64,000 nt of DNA from Streptomyces noursei (GCF_016917755.1 NZ_CP070326.1:5394001-5458000); one strand, 5' to 3'. Shown: positions 47,274 to 55,279, counted from the stretch's first letter. Notes: generated by a model not told the origin, from the letters alone. A program made the numbers and translations.

Positions 47274-48881
47274 ATGCCGCCCAGCCGCCTGTTCCGCTCC
47301 ACCGCCACCACCGCGGCCGCTGCCGCCGCGGCCCTCGCCCTGCTGCTCTCCGGCTGTTCGTCGGGGACGTCGCCGTCCCCCGGTTCCGCCGCATCCCCGG
47401 ACCGTTCGACGGAGGCCGGCGCCGACCGCCCGGGGTCCGCCGCCTCCCCGCTCCAACCGCTCCCCACGGCCATCCCGAACAACCTCCGCCCGTACTACGA
47501 CCAGAAGCTGAGCTGGCACGACTGCGGAGTGGCGGGCTTCCAGTGCGCGACGATGAAGGCGCCCGTGGACTACGCCAAGCCCAGCGCGGCCACCGACCTG
47601 AAGCTGGCGGTGGCCCGCAAGCAGGCCACCGGCCCCGGTGACCGGCTCGGCTCCCTCATGGTCAATCCGGGCGGCCCCGGCGGCTCGGCGATCGACTACC
47701 TCCAGCAGTACGCGCCCCAGCCGGCCGCGGTCCGGGCGCGCTACGACATGGTCGCCATGGACCCGCGCGGCGTCGCCCGCAGCGAGCCGGTCGAATGCCT
47801 CACCGACCCGCAGATGGACCGCTTCACCCAGACCGACACCACCCCCGACACTCCCGCCGAGGTCTCCCAGCTCGTCACCGCCGACCGCAACTTCGCCAAG
47901 GGCTGCGAGGCCCGGTCCGGCAAGCTGCTGCCGCACGTCTCCACCGTCGAGGCGGCCCGCGACATGGACGTCCTGCGCGCCGTGCTGGGCGACAAGAAGC
48001 TGACCTACATGGGCGCCTCCTACGGCACCTTCCTCGGCGCGACCTACGCCGGCCTCTACCCGACCCGCGCCGGCCGCCTGGTCCTCGACGGGGCGATGAA
48101 CCCGTCGCTGGACTCCCGCACCATCAACCTCGACCAGACCGCCGGCTTCAACACCGCCTTCACCGCGTTCGCCGCCGAGTGCGTCAAGAAGAAGGACTGC
48201 CCGCTCGGCACCAAGAGCGCCGAGGACGCCGGCCGGCAGCTCTCCGCCCTCTTCAAGAAGCTGGACGCCCACCCGGCGGAGACCGGCCAGGAACGCAAGC
48301 TCACCGAATCCCTCGCCACCACGGGCGTGATCGCCGCGATGTACGACCAGGGGACCTGGCCGCTGCTGCGCGAGTCCCTCGCCCAGGCCAAGGCCGGCGA
48401 CGGCCGCGGACTGCTGGCCCTCTCCGACAGCTACTACGAGCGCAACTCCTCGGGCCACTACGCCAACCAGATGTACGCCAACCCGGCCGTCAACTGCCTC
48501 GACCTCCCGCCGGCCTTCACCGGCCCCGACCAGGTCCGCGCCGCCCTGCCCGCCTTCCGCAAGGCATCCCCGGTCTTCGGCGACAACTTCGCCTGGTCCG
48601 CCCTGAGCTGCGCGTACTGGCCGGTCAAGTCCAGCGGCCAGACCCACCGCATCGAGGCCAAGGGCGCCGCCCCGATCGTCGTCGTCGGCACCACCCGCGA
48701 CCCGGCCACCCCGTACACCTGGGCCAAGGGCCTGTCCGCCCAGCTCTCCAGCGCCACCCTCCTCACCTACGTCGGCGACGGCCACACCGCCTACGGCCGC
48801 GGCAGCGACTGCGTCGACACCGCCATCAACACCTACCTCCTCGAAGGCACCCCGCCCGCCAAGAACAAACGCTGCACGTGA
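47274..48881 (+). CDS. Secreted alpha/beta hydrolase, tripeptidyl aminopeptidase (TAP/SlpD-like)
   Basis: A 535-aa protein from ATG 47274. The N-terminus is a lipoprotein signal with lipobox LLSGC near residue 28, so it is membrane-anchored outside the cell. The hydrolase domain shows VNPGGPGGSAIDYL as oxyanion region, MGASYGTFLGA with nucleophile Ser, GTTRDPATPY with Asp, and GDGHTAYGRG with His; a TAP C-terminal domain is present. Streptomyces Tap/SlpD/SlpE enzymes of this family remove tripeptides from extracellular proproteins. Cysteines in the cap probably form disulfides. Confidence 0.9.
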   Translation: MPPSRLFRSTATTAAAAAAALALLLSGCSSGTSPSPGSAASPDRSTEAGADRPGSAASPLQPLPTAIPNNLRPYYDQKLSWHDCGVAGFQCATMKAPVDYAKPSAATDLKLAVARKQATGPGDRLGSLMVNPGGPGGSAIDYLQQYAPQPAAVRARYDMVAMDPRGVARSEPVECLTDPQMDRFTQTDTTPDTPAEVSQLVTADRNFAKGCEARSGKLLPHVSTVEAARDMDVLRAVLGDKKLTYMGASYGTFLGATYAGLYPTRAGRLVLDGAMNPSLDSRTINLDQTAGFNTAFTAFAAECVKKKDCPLGTKSAEDAGRQLSALFKKLDAHPAETGQERKLTESLATTGVIAAMYDQGTWPLLRESLAQAKAGDGRGLLALSDSYYERNSSGHYANQMYANPAVNCLDLPPAFTGPDQVRAALPAFRKASPVFGDNFAWSALSCAYWPVKSSGQTHRIEAKGAAPIVVVGTTRDPATPYTWAKGLSAQLSSATLLTYVGDGHTAYGRGSDCVDTAINTYLLEGTPPAKNKRCT

Positions 48882-48962
48882 CCCGCCCCACACCCGCCTG
48901 ACCCTCGCCCGAACCGAGTACAGAGCACCCCTCGCTCCTGTGTAGACTGGGCCGCGCACCAC

Positions 48963-49036
48963 GCCGCCTTAGCTCAGTTGGCCAGAGCAACGCACTCGTA
49001 ATGCGTAGGTCTCGGGTTCGAATCCCGAAGGCGGCT
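48963..49036 (+). tRNA. tRNA-Thr (anticodon CGT)
   Basis: A 74-nt cloverleaf. The acceptor stem GCCGCCT pairs with AGGCGGC, and the D arm is TAGCTCAGTTGGCCAGAGCAA. The anticodon stem ACGCA/TGCGT holds a 7-base loop CTCGTAA with anticodon CGT at 48997-48999, and the T arm is TCGGGTTCGAATCCCGA. CCA is not encoded. It marks the boundary between core chromosome and the thiopeptide island; tRNA genes are common integration sites. Confidence 0.96.
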
Positions 49037-49041
49037 CAGGG

Positions 49042-49076
49042 AAACCCCAGGTCATGTAACCCGTGATCTGGGGTTT
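49042..49076 (+). terminator. tRNA-Thr terminator
   Basis: AAACCCCAG at 49042-49050 pairs with CTGGGGTTT at 49068-49076, and the sequence continues with another T. This is one of the few U-tailed intrinsic terminators in the window. It starts six bases after the tRNA. Confidence 0.8.
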
Positions 49077-49281
49077 TGTGCTTCCGGGAGCACTCTGTGG
49101 GGATGGGGTACCCCTTCTGGGGTGCCTTCTGGGGCGTCATGATCGCCGCCGGTGGGCACCCGGTGAACAGGTGTGCAGCGAGCGTGCAGCGAGTGTGTGG
49201 CGGGCGTGCGGAGCGGTGGGCGAGCGGGTGATTGCCGTTGGGTTGGTGAGCGGGCAATCCCCGGAGCGCGTCCACGGGGCA

Positions 49282-49503
49282 TCAAAGGCGCGTGGTTGAG
49301 GGGTTCTTAGGGGGTCCTGGGGAACGGGCGGCGCCGGTGTTCCGCTCGTAGCGCCGCCACTCGACGCGGAACGCGCCAGGTCGGATGAACTCCGTTGCCA
49401 GGACGGCGATTTCGCCCCGGCGCTTACCGGTGTGGTCCCTGGGGGGCGACGGCGGCGAACTCGTTGTCGCGGCCGGGTCGGACGTGATCAGGCGCGGGGC
49501 GCG
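49282..49503 (-). pseudogene. Possible gene remnant next to tRNA-Thr
   Basis: On the minus strand an open frame of 73 codons without a proper start ends at 49282. Its middle reads GEIAVLATEFIRPGAFRV followed by EWRRYER, which looks like a genuine protein segment; the flanking residues are low complexity. I do not recognise the family. With the tRNA 250 bases away, this fits a decayed leftover of an integrated element or of the island's left end. It could also be chance coding-like sequence. Confidence 0.3.
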
Positions 49504-49855
49504 TCACCGGCCACGCCGGACAGTCGCCTCTTCCGAGGCTGCCGCCTGCTCGGCCTCGCGTTCGGTGGCGGAGCGACCGCGGCAGCCCAGCCGCTCGCGG
49601 GGCGAACGAGACCTTGCTAGCATAAAAAGAACTGGCTCGATGCAGCCCAGGAATGTATGACCTGGGCGAATACTTCGTGTGCGGGGATAGACCGCGCGAG
49701 CCTCGGATGGGGGAGAGCGGGGATTTTTGCCAGATCGCGACGATTTCCCCTCGCGTTTGTGATGCCCAGTCAGCGCAGCCATCCGCGGGCCATCGTCACG
49801 AGGGCGTCGCACCCCAGGAATCGCCTCACTGAACACAGCAGCCGGTAGGACGACC
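49504..49855. other. Upstream region of the Tsr-family gene
   Basis: This 352-base stretch is A+T-richer than the core genes from about 49600 onward and contains TTGCTAGCATAAAAAG near 49611, a plausible promoter element. No convincing gene is found. The Shine-Dalgarno for the next gene is weak (TAGGACG). Confidence 0.4.
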
Positions 49856-50665
49856 ATGACTGAGTTGGACACCATCACAAATGCATCAGATCCCGCGGTG
49901 CAGCGGATCATCGATGTCACCAAGTCCTCGCGATCCAACATAAAGACAACGTTGATCGAGGACACCGAGACCCTCATGCAGTCCATCTCGGCCGGAGTGC
50001 AGTTCATCGAGGTCTACGGTAGCGACAGCAGTCCTTTCTCAGCCGAGTTGCTGGCTCTGTGCAGGCGGCAGAACATAGCGGTCCGCCTCATCGACTCGTC
50101 GATCGTCAACCAGTTGTTCAAGGGGGACCGGAAGCCCAAGACGTTCGGCATCGCCCGCGTCCCTCGCCCGGCCAAGTTCAGTGATATCGCAAACCTCAGT
50201 GGGGACGTCGTCGTTCTCGACGGGGTGAAGATCGTCGGGAACATCGGCGCGATAGTGCGCACGTCGCTCGCGCTCGGAGCGTCGGGGATCATCCTGGTCG
50301 ACAGCGATATCACCAGCATCGCGGACCGGCGTCTGCAAAGGGCCAGCCGGGGCTACGTCTTCTCGCTTCCCGTCGTCCTCTCCGGTCGCGAGGAGGCCAT
50401 CGCCTTCATTCGGGACAGCGGTATGCGGATGGCGACGCTCACCGCACGCGGCAAGCTTTCCGTGAAGGACCTCGGGGACATTCCCGATCGGCTGGCCTTG
50501 TTGTTCGGCAGCGAAAAGGAAGGGCCTTCCGAGCTGTTCGAGAAAGCAGCTTCCGCCTCGGTTTCGATCCCCATGATCAGCGAGACCGAGTCCCTCAATG
50601 TGTCCGTCTCGCTCGGTATCGCGCTGCACGAGAGGATCAACAGGAATCTCGCGGCCCAGCGATGA
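49856..50665 (+). CDS. tsr: 23S rRNA (adenosine-1067-2'-O)-methyltransferase, thiostrepton-resistance family
   Basis: A 269-aa SpoU/TrmH (SPOUT) methyltransferase from ATG 49856. It begins MTELDTITNASDPAVQRIID and is very close over its whole length to Tsr of S. azureus as I remember it, including the knot motifs VGNIGAIVRTSLALGASGI, LALLFGSEKEGPS and ETESLNVSVSLGIALHERI. Tsr methylates the 2'-OH of A1067 in 23S rRNA, blocking thiopeptide binding at the L11/GTPase centre. Location at the edge of a thiopeptide cluster makes it the self-resistance gene. Its 5' part has lower G+C content than the core genes. Confidence 0.95.
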   Translation: MTELDTITNASDPAVQRIIDVTKSSRSNIKTTLIEDTETLMQSISAGVQFIEVYGSDSSPFSAELLALCRRQNIAVRLIDSSIVNQLFKGDRKPKTFGIARVPRPAKFSDIANLSGDVVVLDGVKIVGNIGAIVRTSLALGASGIILVDSDITSIADRRLQRASRGYVFSLPVVLSGREEAIAFIRDSGMRMATLTARGKLSVKDLGDIPDRLALLFGSEKEGPSELFEKAASASVSIPMISETESLNVSVSLGIALHERINRNLAAQR

Positions 50666-50692
50666 GCGCATAGGTTCCTCAGAGACCCGGTT

Positions 50693-50769
50693 CCTCGACC
50701 TCGATGCGCCGGTGGTGATCACCTCACACAGCAGTGATCATCAGCGACGCATCGAGGTCGAGGGTTTTT
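50693..50769 (+). terminator. Compound terminator of the Tsr-family gene
   Basis: A perfect 16-bp stem pairs 50693-50708 with 50748-50763, followed by G and TTTTT. Within the loop lie further self-complementary motifs (TGATCAC at 50716-50722 with GTGATCA at 50734-50740). It lies between convergent genes and may also insulate the leftward biosynthetic operon from the resistance gene. Confidence 0.88.
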
Positions 50770-50802
50770 CCGCAAAGTCGCACCCGACGGTGTCACGACC
50801 GC

Positions 50803-51174
50803 TTACGCCGATTCACCGTCAGGGTCCGCGGCGGGCACTTCCTCGAAGGCGCGGCCGATGCCCGCGAACGACTCGATCACGCTGTCGCCTTCCGCGATCG
50901 CCTCGACCGCGAAGACGCTCGTGGACGTCGGCGGGTAGCCGATGATGTCGATCGCCCGGCTGACCGACAGCGGGTTCTGCATGTTGACGCCGTCCCAGAG
51001 GTACACCGCCCCCCAGTAGCCCTTCTCGGCGTCCGCGAACCAGGTCTTCATCCGCATCCCCTTGAGCGTGGAGAACGCGTCCACCGCGTAGTCGCGCAGG
51101 TACTCGCGAAGGTCCTCGACCGTGGCTTTCGAGTTCTTCAGGTTCCAGAGGACGATGCTGATGTACACGCTCAT
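50803..51174 (-). CDS. YdhR-like small protein, last gene of the thiopeptide operon
   Basis: A 123-aa protein from ATG 51174, overlapping the DUF5825 stop by 4 bases. MSVYISIVLWNL and KTWFADAEKGYWGAVYLWDGVN resemble the ferredoxin-like YdhR/monooxygenase-like family (WxxDxxxGxWGxVYLW). Such proteins bind small hydrophobic ligands, and a few act as cofactor-free monooxygenases. Being the last gene of the operon, it may perform a late tailoring step, for example on the dehydroamino-acid tail. The assignment is by pattern only. Confidence 0.6.
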   Translation of the reverse strand: MSVYISIVLWNLKNSKATVEDLREYLRDYAVDAFSTLKGMRMKTWFADAEKGYWGAVYLWDGVNMQNPLSVSRAIDIIGYPPTSTSVFAVEAIAEGDSVIESFAGIGRAFEEVPAADPDGESA

Positions 51175-51848
51175 ACCTCCCAGGACGGCGAAGCCCAGCG
51201 CCGCAGACGGTATGGCGCCCACCAGACGCTGCCGCCGATCCGGATGGCCAGGTGATGCTTCTCGAACGCCGACATCGCCGCGGCCGGCACGGAGTCCGCT
51301 GCGCGGTCGGCCGCCAGCGACTCGACCGCGGAGACATAGGCAGGGTCCGAGACCGTGAGCCGGCGCAGACCGGTGTGGCGCCGGTCCCGGATCTGCAGGA
51401 ACCCGGGACCGCGACGGAAGAAGCACCTGCCCACGTGGTACCTCGCCCGCCAGATGTTCAGTGCCTCGGCACCGCGCGGCCCCTCCAGGTCCGACGGGGG
51501 AAAGAGGTGGCTGAACACCCACCACTCGGGACCGTCGGGCGCCGTCAGCTGTGCCCGCCAGTCCACTTCCACGCCGTAACTGGTGAGATCGCGGATGAAG
51601 GAGAGCGCGGGGATGACGTGCTCCGTCCCGGCTCGTCCACCGAGATCGACGACGGGCTCGATCGACACGAACCGCGCGCCGGACTCGTAGATCCGGCGCG
51701 CCTCGTCCGCGACGTCCCCGCCGAGCACGCGGTCGCCGAGGTGCATGTTCGGCAACGCGCGTACCGCCGCCGCACCGTGGCGCCACATGCTGAACCGGAC
51801 GTCGAACCCGTTGTCGGGAATGGTCGCGGCATCGTTCATCGTCGGCAT
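51171..51848 (-). CDS. DUF5825-like RiPP cluster protein
   Basis: A 225-aa protein from ATG 51848 (MPTMNDAATIPDNGFDVRF), with GAGAGGCGAGG upstream. It contains GARFVSIEPVVDLGG, a hydrophilic core with WWVFSHLFPPSDL, and FFRRGPGFLQIRDRR. I place it in the DUF5825 group because these proteins sit immediately beside class B radical-SAM RiPP C-methyltransferases, as here, 14 bases downstream. Its exact role is unknown; a partner protein of the methyltransferase is likely. Confidence 0.65.
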   Translation of the reverse strand: MPTMNDAATIPDNGFDVRFSMWRHGAAAVRALPNMHLGDRVLGGDVADEARRIYESGARFVSIEPVVDLGGRAGTEHVIPALSFIRDLTSYGVEVDWRAQLTAPDGPEWWVFSHLFPPSDLEGPRGAEALNIWRARYHVGRCFFRRGPGFLQIRDRRHTGLRRLTVSDPAYVSAVESLAADRAADSVPAAAMSAFEKHHLAIRIGGSVWWAPYRLRRWASPSWEV

Positions 51849-51862
51849 GGCAGCCTCGCCTC

Positions 51863-53812
51863 TCACACTGCTACGGACTCGGAGGACGGACGGTCGGCCT
51901 CCGACCGCGCCGCCAGTCCCTGGCCCACCCGGATCTGCATGAACCTCTGGTTGCGGTCCTTCGTGACGACGTGGATCAGGCGGCCGTCGTCCGTGAAGAG
52001 CAGACCCAGCTCCATCCATCGGTCGATCACGGCGCCGATGTCCGTCTGCCCGAACCGCTTCGCGCACTCGCGCTCCAGGTACTGGAGCGACCTCGGCTGG
52101 TCGAGCAGCTGGAAGAGCGCGATCTCGACGTCGGTGGTGAGCTGGATGACGTCCCAGTCGAAGCCCGGCCGGGTGTTGGTGAGCGTGATGCTCTCCTCGG
52201 TCTCGAAGTACGACAGTTGACTGTGCCAGTGCGCGTCGCGCCATGTGTCCATGGCGGCGCGCAGTTTCCACGCCATGTCGTTCCCGATGCCTTGGTGCGT
52301 CGCTTTGAAGATGTACGCGATGTCGAACAGTTCCTTCTCGGGAAGGTCATAGGTGAGTCCGTACTGAGGAGCCGCCCACCGCTCGTGGAAGCCGAGCGAG
52401 GGGTTCTCGAAGTACGGAGCGAAGCGCTGGACCGCGAGCCGGTCGTCGCCGCCGGCCGGCTCCAGGTGGTGCAGCGCGGGGAACTGCTCGATGACCTTCG
52501 CGTAGTCCTCGTCGGTCTCCCCGGGGAAGCCGTAGAGGTAGGCCCATGCGACGGTCAGGCCCAGCGACTCGGCGTCCCGGAGCACGCGCACGTTCAGGCA
52601 GCCGGAGACGCCCTTGTCCATGAGCTTCAGCACCTTGCTGTTCAGGCTCTCGATCCCGGGCTGGACGCAGACCACGCCGGCCTTCGAGATGACCTCGAGT
52701 TGCTCGTAGCGCAGATTGGCCTTGATCTCGTACATCAGCCGTAGGTCGATCTCGGCCTTGGCAAGCGCGGGAAGCATCGAGTCCAGGTAGGCCATGTCCA
52801 GGATGTTGTCCACGAGCATCACGTCGAGGATCCTGTGGCGCTTGGCGAGCGTCACGAGGTCGTCGATGAACTGGTCAGGGCGCTTGCTGCGGAACATCAT
52901 GCTGGCGCCGTTCAGGCCGCAGAAGGTGCAGTGGTGCTTCTCGCCCCACCAGCAGCCGCGGGAACTTTCGAGGATCAGCCTGGGCTCCAGCCAGAACCGG
53001 GCGTGTGACTTCGTGAACTGCTCGACGTATTCGTCGTAGTGAGGCAGCACCATCGCGGCGGGTGGCAGTGGCTTGGTGCTCACCGCGTTGTGCACCGAGG
53101 AGCCGCTCTCGTCCCGCCAGCACAGCCCCGGCACGGTCTCGAAGGCCGCCTCGTCCGCGGTCAGCGAGTGCAGCAGCCCCGGCCAGGCCAGCTCGCCCTC
53201 GCCGCGGACCACGTAGTCGACGAAGTCGAAGTTGCGGTGCAGCGCCTCGCCCATCGATCCTTCGCAGTTGGCGCCGCCGAACACGGTCACCGTCCGGGGC
53301 GAGAGTTCCTTGACCCGCCGGGCGACCGCCATCGATGCGGTGAGAGTCTGGAACGTGGTCGTGAAGCCGACGACATCGGGTTCGCCGGCCACGATGCGCT
53401 CGGCGAGTTCGTTCGTGAACTCCTCGACGTGCTCGTGCAGCCAGAGCGTGGTCTGCATCTGCTCTTCCTCGGTCGTGCCGTGCGCCAGCTCCTGGCCGTG
53501 CACGGTCTCCGACCGGGGGCCGAACTGCTCCAGGAACTCCGGGACCCTCCACTTCGGATCGTGATAGAGGGCCGAGGAGAACACCCAGTCCCCGGTCCCG
53601 ATGTAGCAGCTTTCGAGGTCGTAGTAGCGGTAGTCCTCGTAATTGAAGTCGGGACGACGAGAGGTGATCCAGTCGACGAAGTCGAGGTTTCCGTACACCA
53701 CGTCGACCTGGGCGTCGGGAAACTCCTTGAGGGTGAGGCTCTTGAGCAGGCCGAGAGCCACCGAAGGAAACCCGATCGGACTCCACGGTACATTGACGAG
53801 CGTAATGCGCAT
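51863..53812 (-). CDS. B12-dependent radical-SAM RiPP C-methyltransferase
   Basis: A 649-aa protein from ATG 53812, with GGGGGGAG upstream. Residues 1-240 form a cobalamin-binding-type domain (VVGFTTTFQTL, VFGGANCEGSMG). The radical-SAM cluster motif is SSRGCWWGEKHHCTFCGLNG, that is CX7CX2C rather than CX3CX2C, as in the rSAM_ocin_1 (RiPP maturation radical SAM 1) family. The later GIESLNSKVLKLMDKG supports this. Class B enzymes transfer methyl groups to unactivated carbon, in thiopeptides usually on azole rings or side chains. It is cotranscribed with the pyridine synthase upstream and the DUF5825 gene downstream. Confidence 0.9.
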   Translation of the reverse strand: MRITLVNVPWSPIGFPSVALGLLKSLTLKEFPDAQVDVVYGNLDFVDWITSRRPDFNYEDYRYYDLESCYIGTGDWVFSSALYHDPKWRVPEFLEQFGPRSETVHGQELAHGTTEEEQMQTTLWLHEHVEEFTNELAERIVAGEPDVVGFTTTFQTLTASMAVARRVKELSPRTVTVFGGANCEGSMGEALHRNFDFVDYVVRGEGELAWPGLLHSLTADEAAFETVPGLCWRDESGSSVHNAVSTKPLPPAAMVLPHYDEYVEQFTKSHARFWLEPRLILESSRGCWWGEKHHCTFCGLNGASMMFRSKRPDQFIDDLVTLAKRHRILDVMLVDNILDMAYLDSMLPALAKAEIDLRLMYEIKANLRYEQLEVISKAGVVCVQPGIESLNSKVLKLMDKGVSGCLNVRVLRDAESLGLTVAWAYLYGFPGETDEDYAKVIEQFPALHHLEPAGGDDRLAVQRFAPYFENPSLGFHERWAAPQYGLTYDLPEKELFDIAYIFKATHQGIGNDMAWKLRAAMDTWRDAHWHSQLSYFETEESITLTNTRPGFDWDVIQLTTDVEIALFQLLDQPRSLQYLERECAKRFGQTDIGAVIDRWMELGLLFTDDGRLIHVVTKDRNQRFMQIRVGQGLAARSEADRPSSESVAV

Positions 53813-53832
53813 GATTCTCCCCCCGCTAATTC

Positions 53833-54966
53833 CTAGATCTGCTTGACAATTTCTTCACCGGATCCGTGGTGCGCCTCATCCCGGCGGCTCGTGGTGAGGG
53901 GCTGCCGTTCCGCGAGTTCCCGGGCGACGGCGTCGAGTCCTTGCGCCAACTCCTCGGTGGACTTTCCCGAAACTTCCTCGTTGGCGCGCGCGAGGAGATA
54001 GCAGAACAGGAACCGTTCGGCCAGACTGAACCCCATCGTGTGGAGACAGCTGTACAGCAGGCTCGCCTGAATTCGGTACGCCAGGAAATCCGGGCTCCGA
54101 TGCAGCAGATCCGACATCTCCGTGGACAGCTTTTTCGCGTGGAAGCTGCTGGGCGGCAGGTGATCGTCGGGGTGCTCGTGGAAGTCGTCGAGAGTGGGGC
54201 CGAAATGGGTGATGCGACCCGCGCGGCACTCTTCGCGCAATACTCCGAAGTGTTGCCGTACGACATCCACCCAGGCGCGCGCCGGCTCGTCATCGAGGGC
54301 GGGTATCGGTGACGCCGCACGGCTACGGATGAATTCCCGGACATGTGTGCCGAGTTTGTCGTAGTACGCCGCGCAGCGACGCTCGAAGGAATCGGGGTCC
54401 TTGGCCAGCGCGTTCTTGGCGCCCTCGTAGTGCGAGCGATAGCTGAGCATGCGCAGACTGAGCAGCTCGTCGAAGCCGCGCGAGGAAAGCCGAAGCTGTT
54501 CGGACTCCAGCACGGTGGCTCCCGCGTTCGTGACCATCAGGTCCAGCGCCAGCAGGTACGCCTTGGTCTTGTCGTCGCCGATCGCCGCCACGCTGCGGGA
54601 GAGGATGGGTGCCACGGCGCGGTAGAGGCTCTTGGCCGCGGCGTCGAACCCGTCCCCACCGATCCCGGAGTTCCACAACGGTGAAGGGATCTCCTCAAAG
54701 GGGAGCTCCGCCACGGTCGGCCGCAAGCCGTGGGCGTCCGCCGCGCGTTGGAGCCGGTCACGCGCCTCGTCGGTCGTGGCCGTGTCCGACTGGAGGCTGA
54801 CGTGGAGGCAGTCGCGCCCACTCGCCCGGTCCCAGGTGCGCACGAAGTAGTAGTCACCGGGCCAGGCCGGCTGCTCCGGCCCGAACAGGTCGGTGAGGAA
54901 ACCGCGGATGCTCCGCGTCACCGTCGCGCCACCCTCGTCGAGGGGGATCGTCACAAAGACGTGCAC
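53833..54966 (-). CDS. Thiopeptide pyridine synthase ([4+2] cycloaddition; TclM/TbtD-like)
   Basis: A 377-aa protein. GTG 54966 (VHVFVTIPLDEGG) is chosen because GGAGG lies five bases upstream; a GTG four codons earlier is possible. The sequence is that of a thiopeptide-type bacteriocin biosynthesis domain: DYYFVRTWDRASGRDCLHVSL near residue 40, then mostly helical. By length, absence of LanB repeats and position directly next to the precursors it should be the aza-Diels-Alder enzyme that joins two dehydroalanines to make the central pyridine and expels the leader. The other family paralogue in the cluster (55583-56515) is better assigned to elimination. Confidence 0.82.
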   Translation of the reverse strand: MHVFVTIPLDEGGATVTRSIRGFLTDLFGPEQPAWPGDYYFVRTWDRASGRDCLHVSLQSDTATTDEARDRLQRAADAHGLRPTVAELPFEEIPSPLWNSGIGGDGFDAAAKSLYRAVAPILSRSVAAIGDDKTKAYLLALDLMVTNAGATVLESEQLRLSSRGFDELLSLRMLSYRSHYEGAKNALAKDPDSFERRCAAYYDKLGTHVREFIRSRAASPIPALDDEPARAWVDVVRQHFGVLREECRAGRITHFGPTLDDFHEHPDDHLPPSSFHAKKLSTEMSDLLHRSPDFLAYRIQASLLYSCLHTMGFSLAERFLFCYLLARANEEVSGKSTEELAQGLDAVARELAERQPLTTSRRDEAHHGSGEEIVKQI

Positions 54967-55022
54967 ACGAACCTCCACAGTAACGATGCACCTTGCCGAG
55001 GAGAATCAAAGCCCCCGGTGCA

Positions 55023-55070
55023 TCGCTGCCGACGGGCGCGCATTCGTCGAATGGCGCCCGGCGGCAGCGA
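55023..55070 (-). terminator. Hairpin downstream of precursor copy A
   Basis: The outer 9-bp stem pairs 55023-55031 with 55062-55070. It continues as a 7-bp stem (55033-55039 with 55054-55060) and a 5-bp tip (55041-55045 with 55049-55053). Located 17 bases after the precursor stop, it probably stabilises the short precursor mRNA or attenuates transcription into the pyridine synthase gene. Confidence 0.7.
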
Positions 55071-55087
55071 CCCGTCTAGGCGCCCGG

Positions 55088-55243
55088 TCAGGACGACGAA
55101 GACGAACACGAACTGGTCGTGCAGCCGGTGGTCGTGGTCGACGCTGCCATGGCCTGCGACAGCGTCTCATCACTGTAGTTCGAATCCTCAATCAGATCCG
55201 AGATCTCCAGCGCGTTCAGGTCCAGCTCCTGCGTGGAATCCAT
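55088..55243 (-). CDS. Thiopeptide precursor peptide, copy A
   Basis: A 51-aa peptide starting at ATG 55243 with a full AAGGAGGTGA Shine-Dalgarno at 55250-55259. The leader is 34 residues, acidic, with MDSTQELDLNALEISDLIED and Asp/Glu/Leu-rich helices typical for RRE recognition. It ends SQAMAA, a plausible cleavage region. The core is STTTTGCTTSSCSSSSS. It has eight Ser, six Thr, two Cys and one Gly, so nearly every residue can become oxazole, thiazole, Dha or Dhb. Ser1 should supply one half of the pyridine. Too short for standard gene calling, but unmistakable in context. Confidence 0.95.
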   Translation of the reverse strand: MDSTQELDLNALEISDLIEDSNYSDETLSQAMAASTTTTGCTTSSCSSSSS

Positions 55244-55249
55244 TCGAAA

Positions 55250-55276
55250 TCACCTCCTTTCCTTTATTCGGAAAGG
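55250..55276 (-). promoter_or_regulatory. Hairpin overlapping the Shine-Dalgarno of precursor copy A
   Basis: CCTTTCC at 55256-55262 and GGAAAGG at 55270-55276 pair exactly with a 7-base loop. On the transcript (minus strand) the promoter-proximal arm can base-pair with the sequence that overlaps AAGG of the Shine-Dalgarno. The strong ribosome site may therefore be partly hidden. Copy B has no such structure. Confidence 0.5.
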
Positions 55277-55279
55277 CGA

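Noticed and set aside
45531..48962. A 1143-codon open frame on the minus strand
   Set aside because: It is antisense to holB and the TAP-like peptidase, both certain genes; the translation has no recognisable domain.
49657..49848. A 63-codon plus-strand ORF before tsr
   Set aside because: No ribosome site, no family resemblance and random-looking composition in a promoter region.
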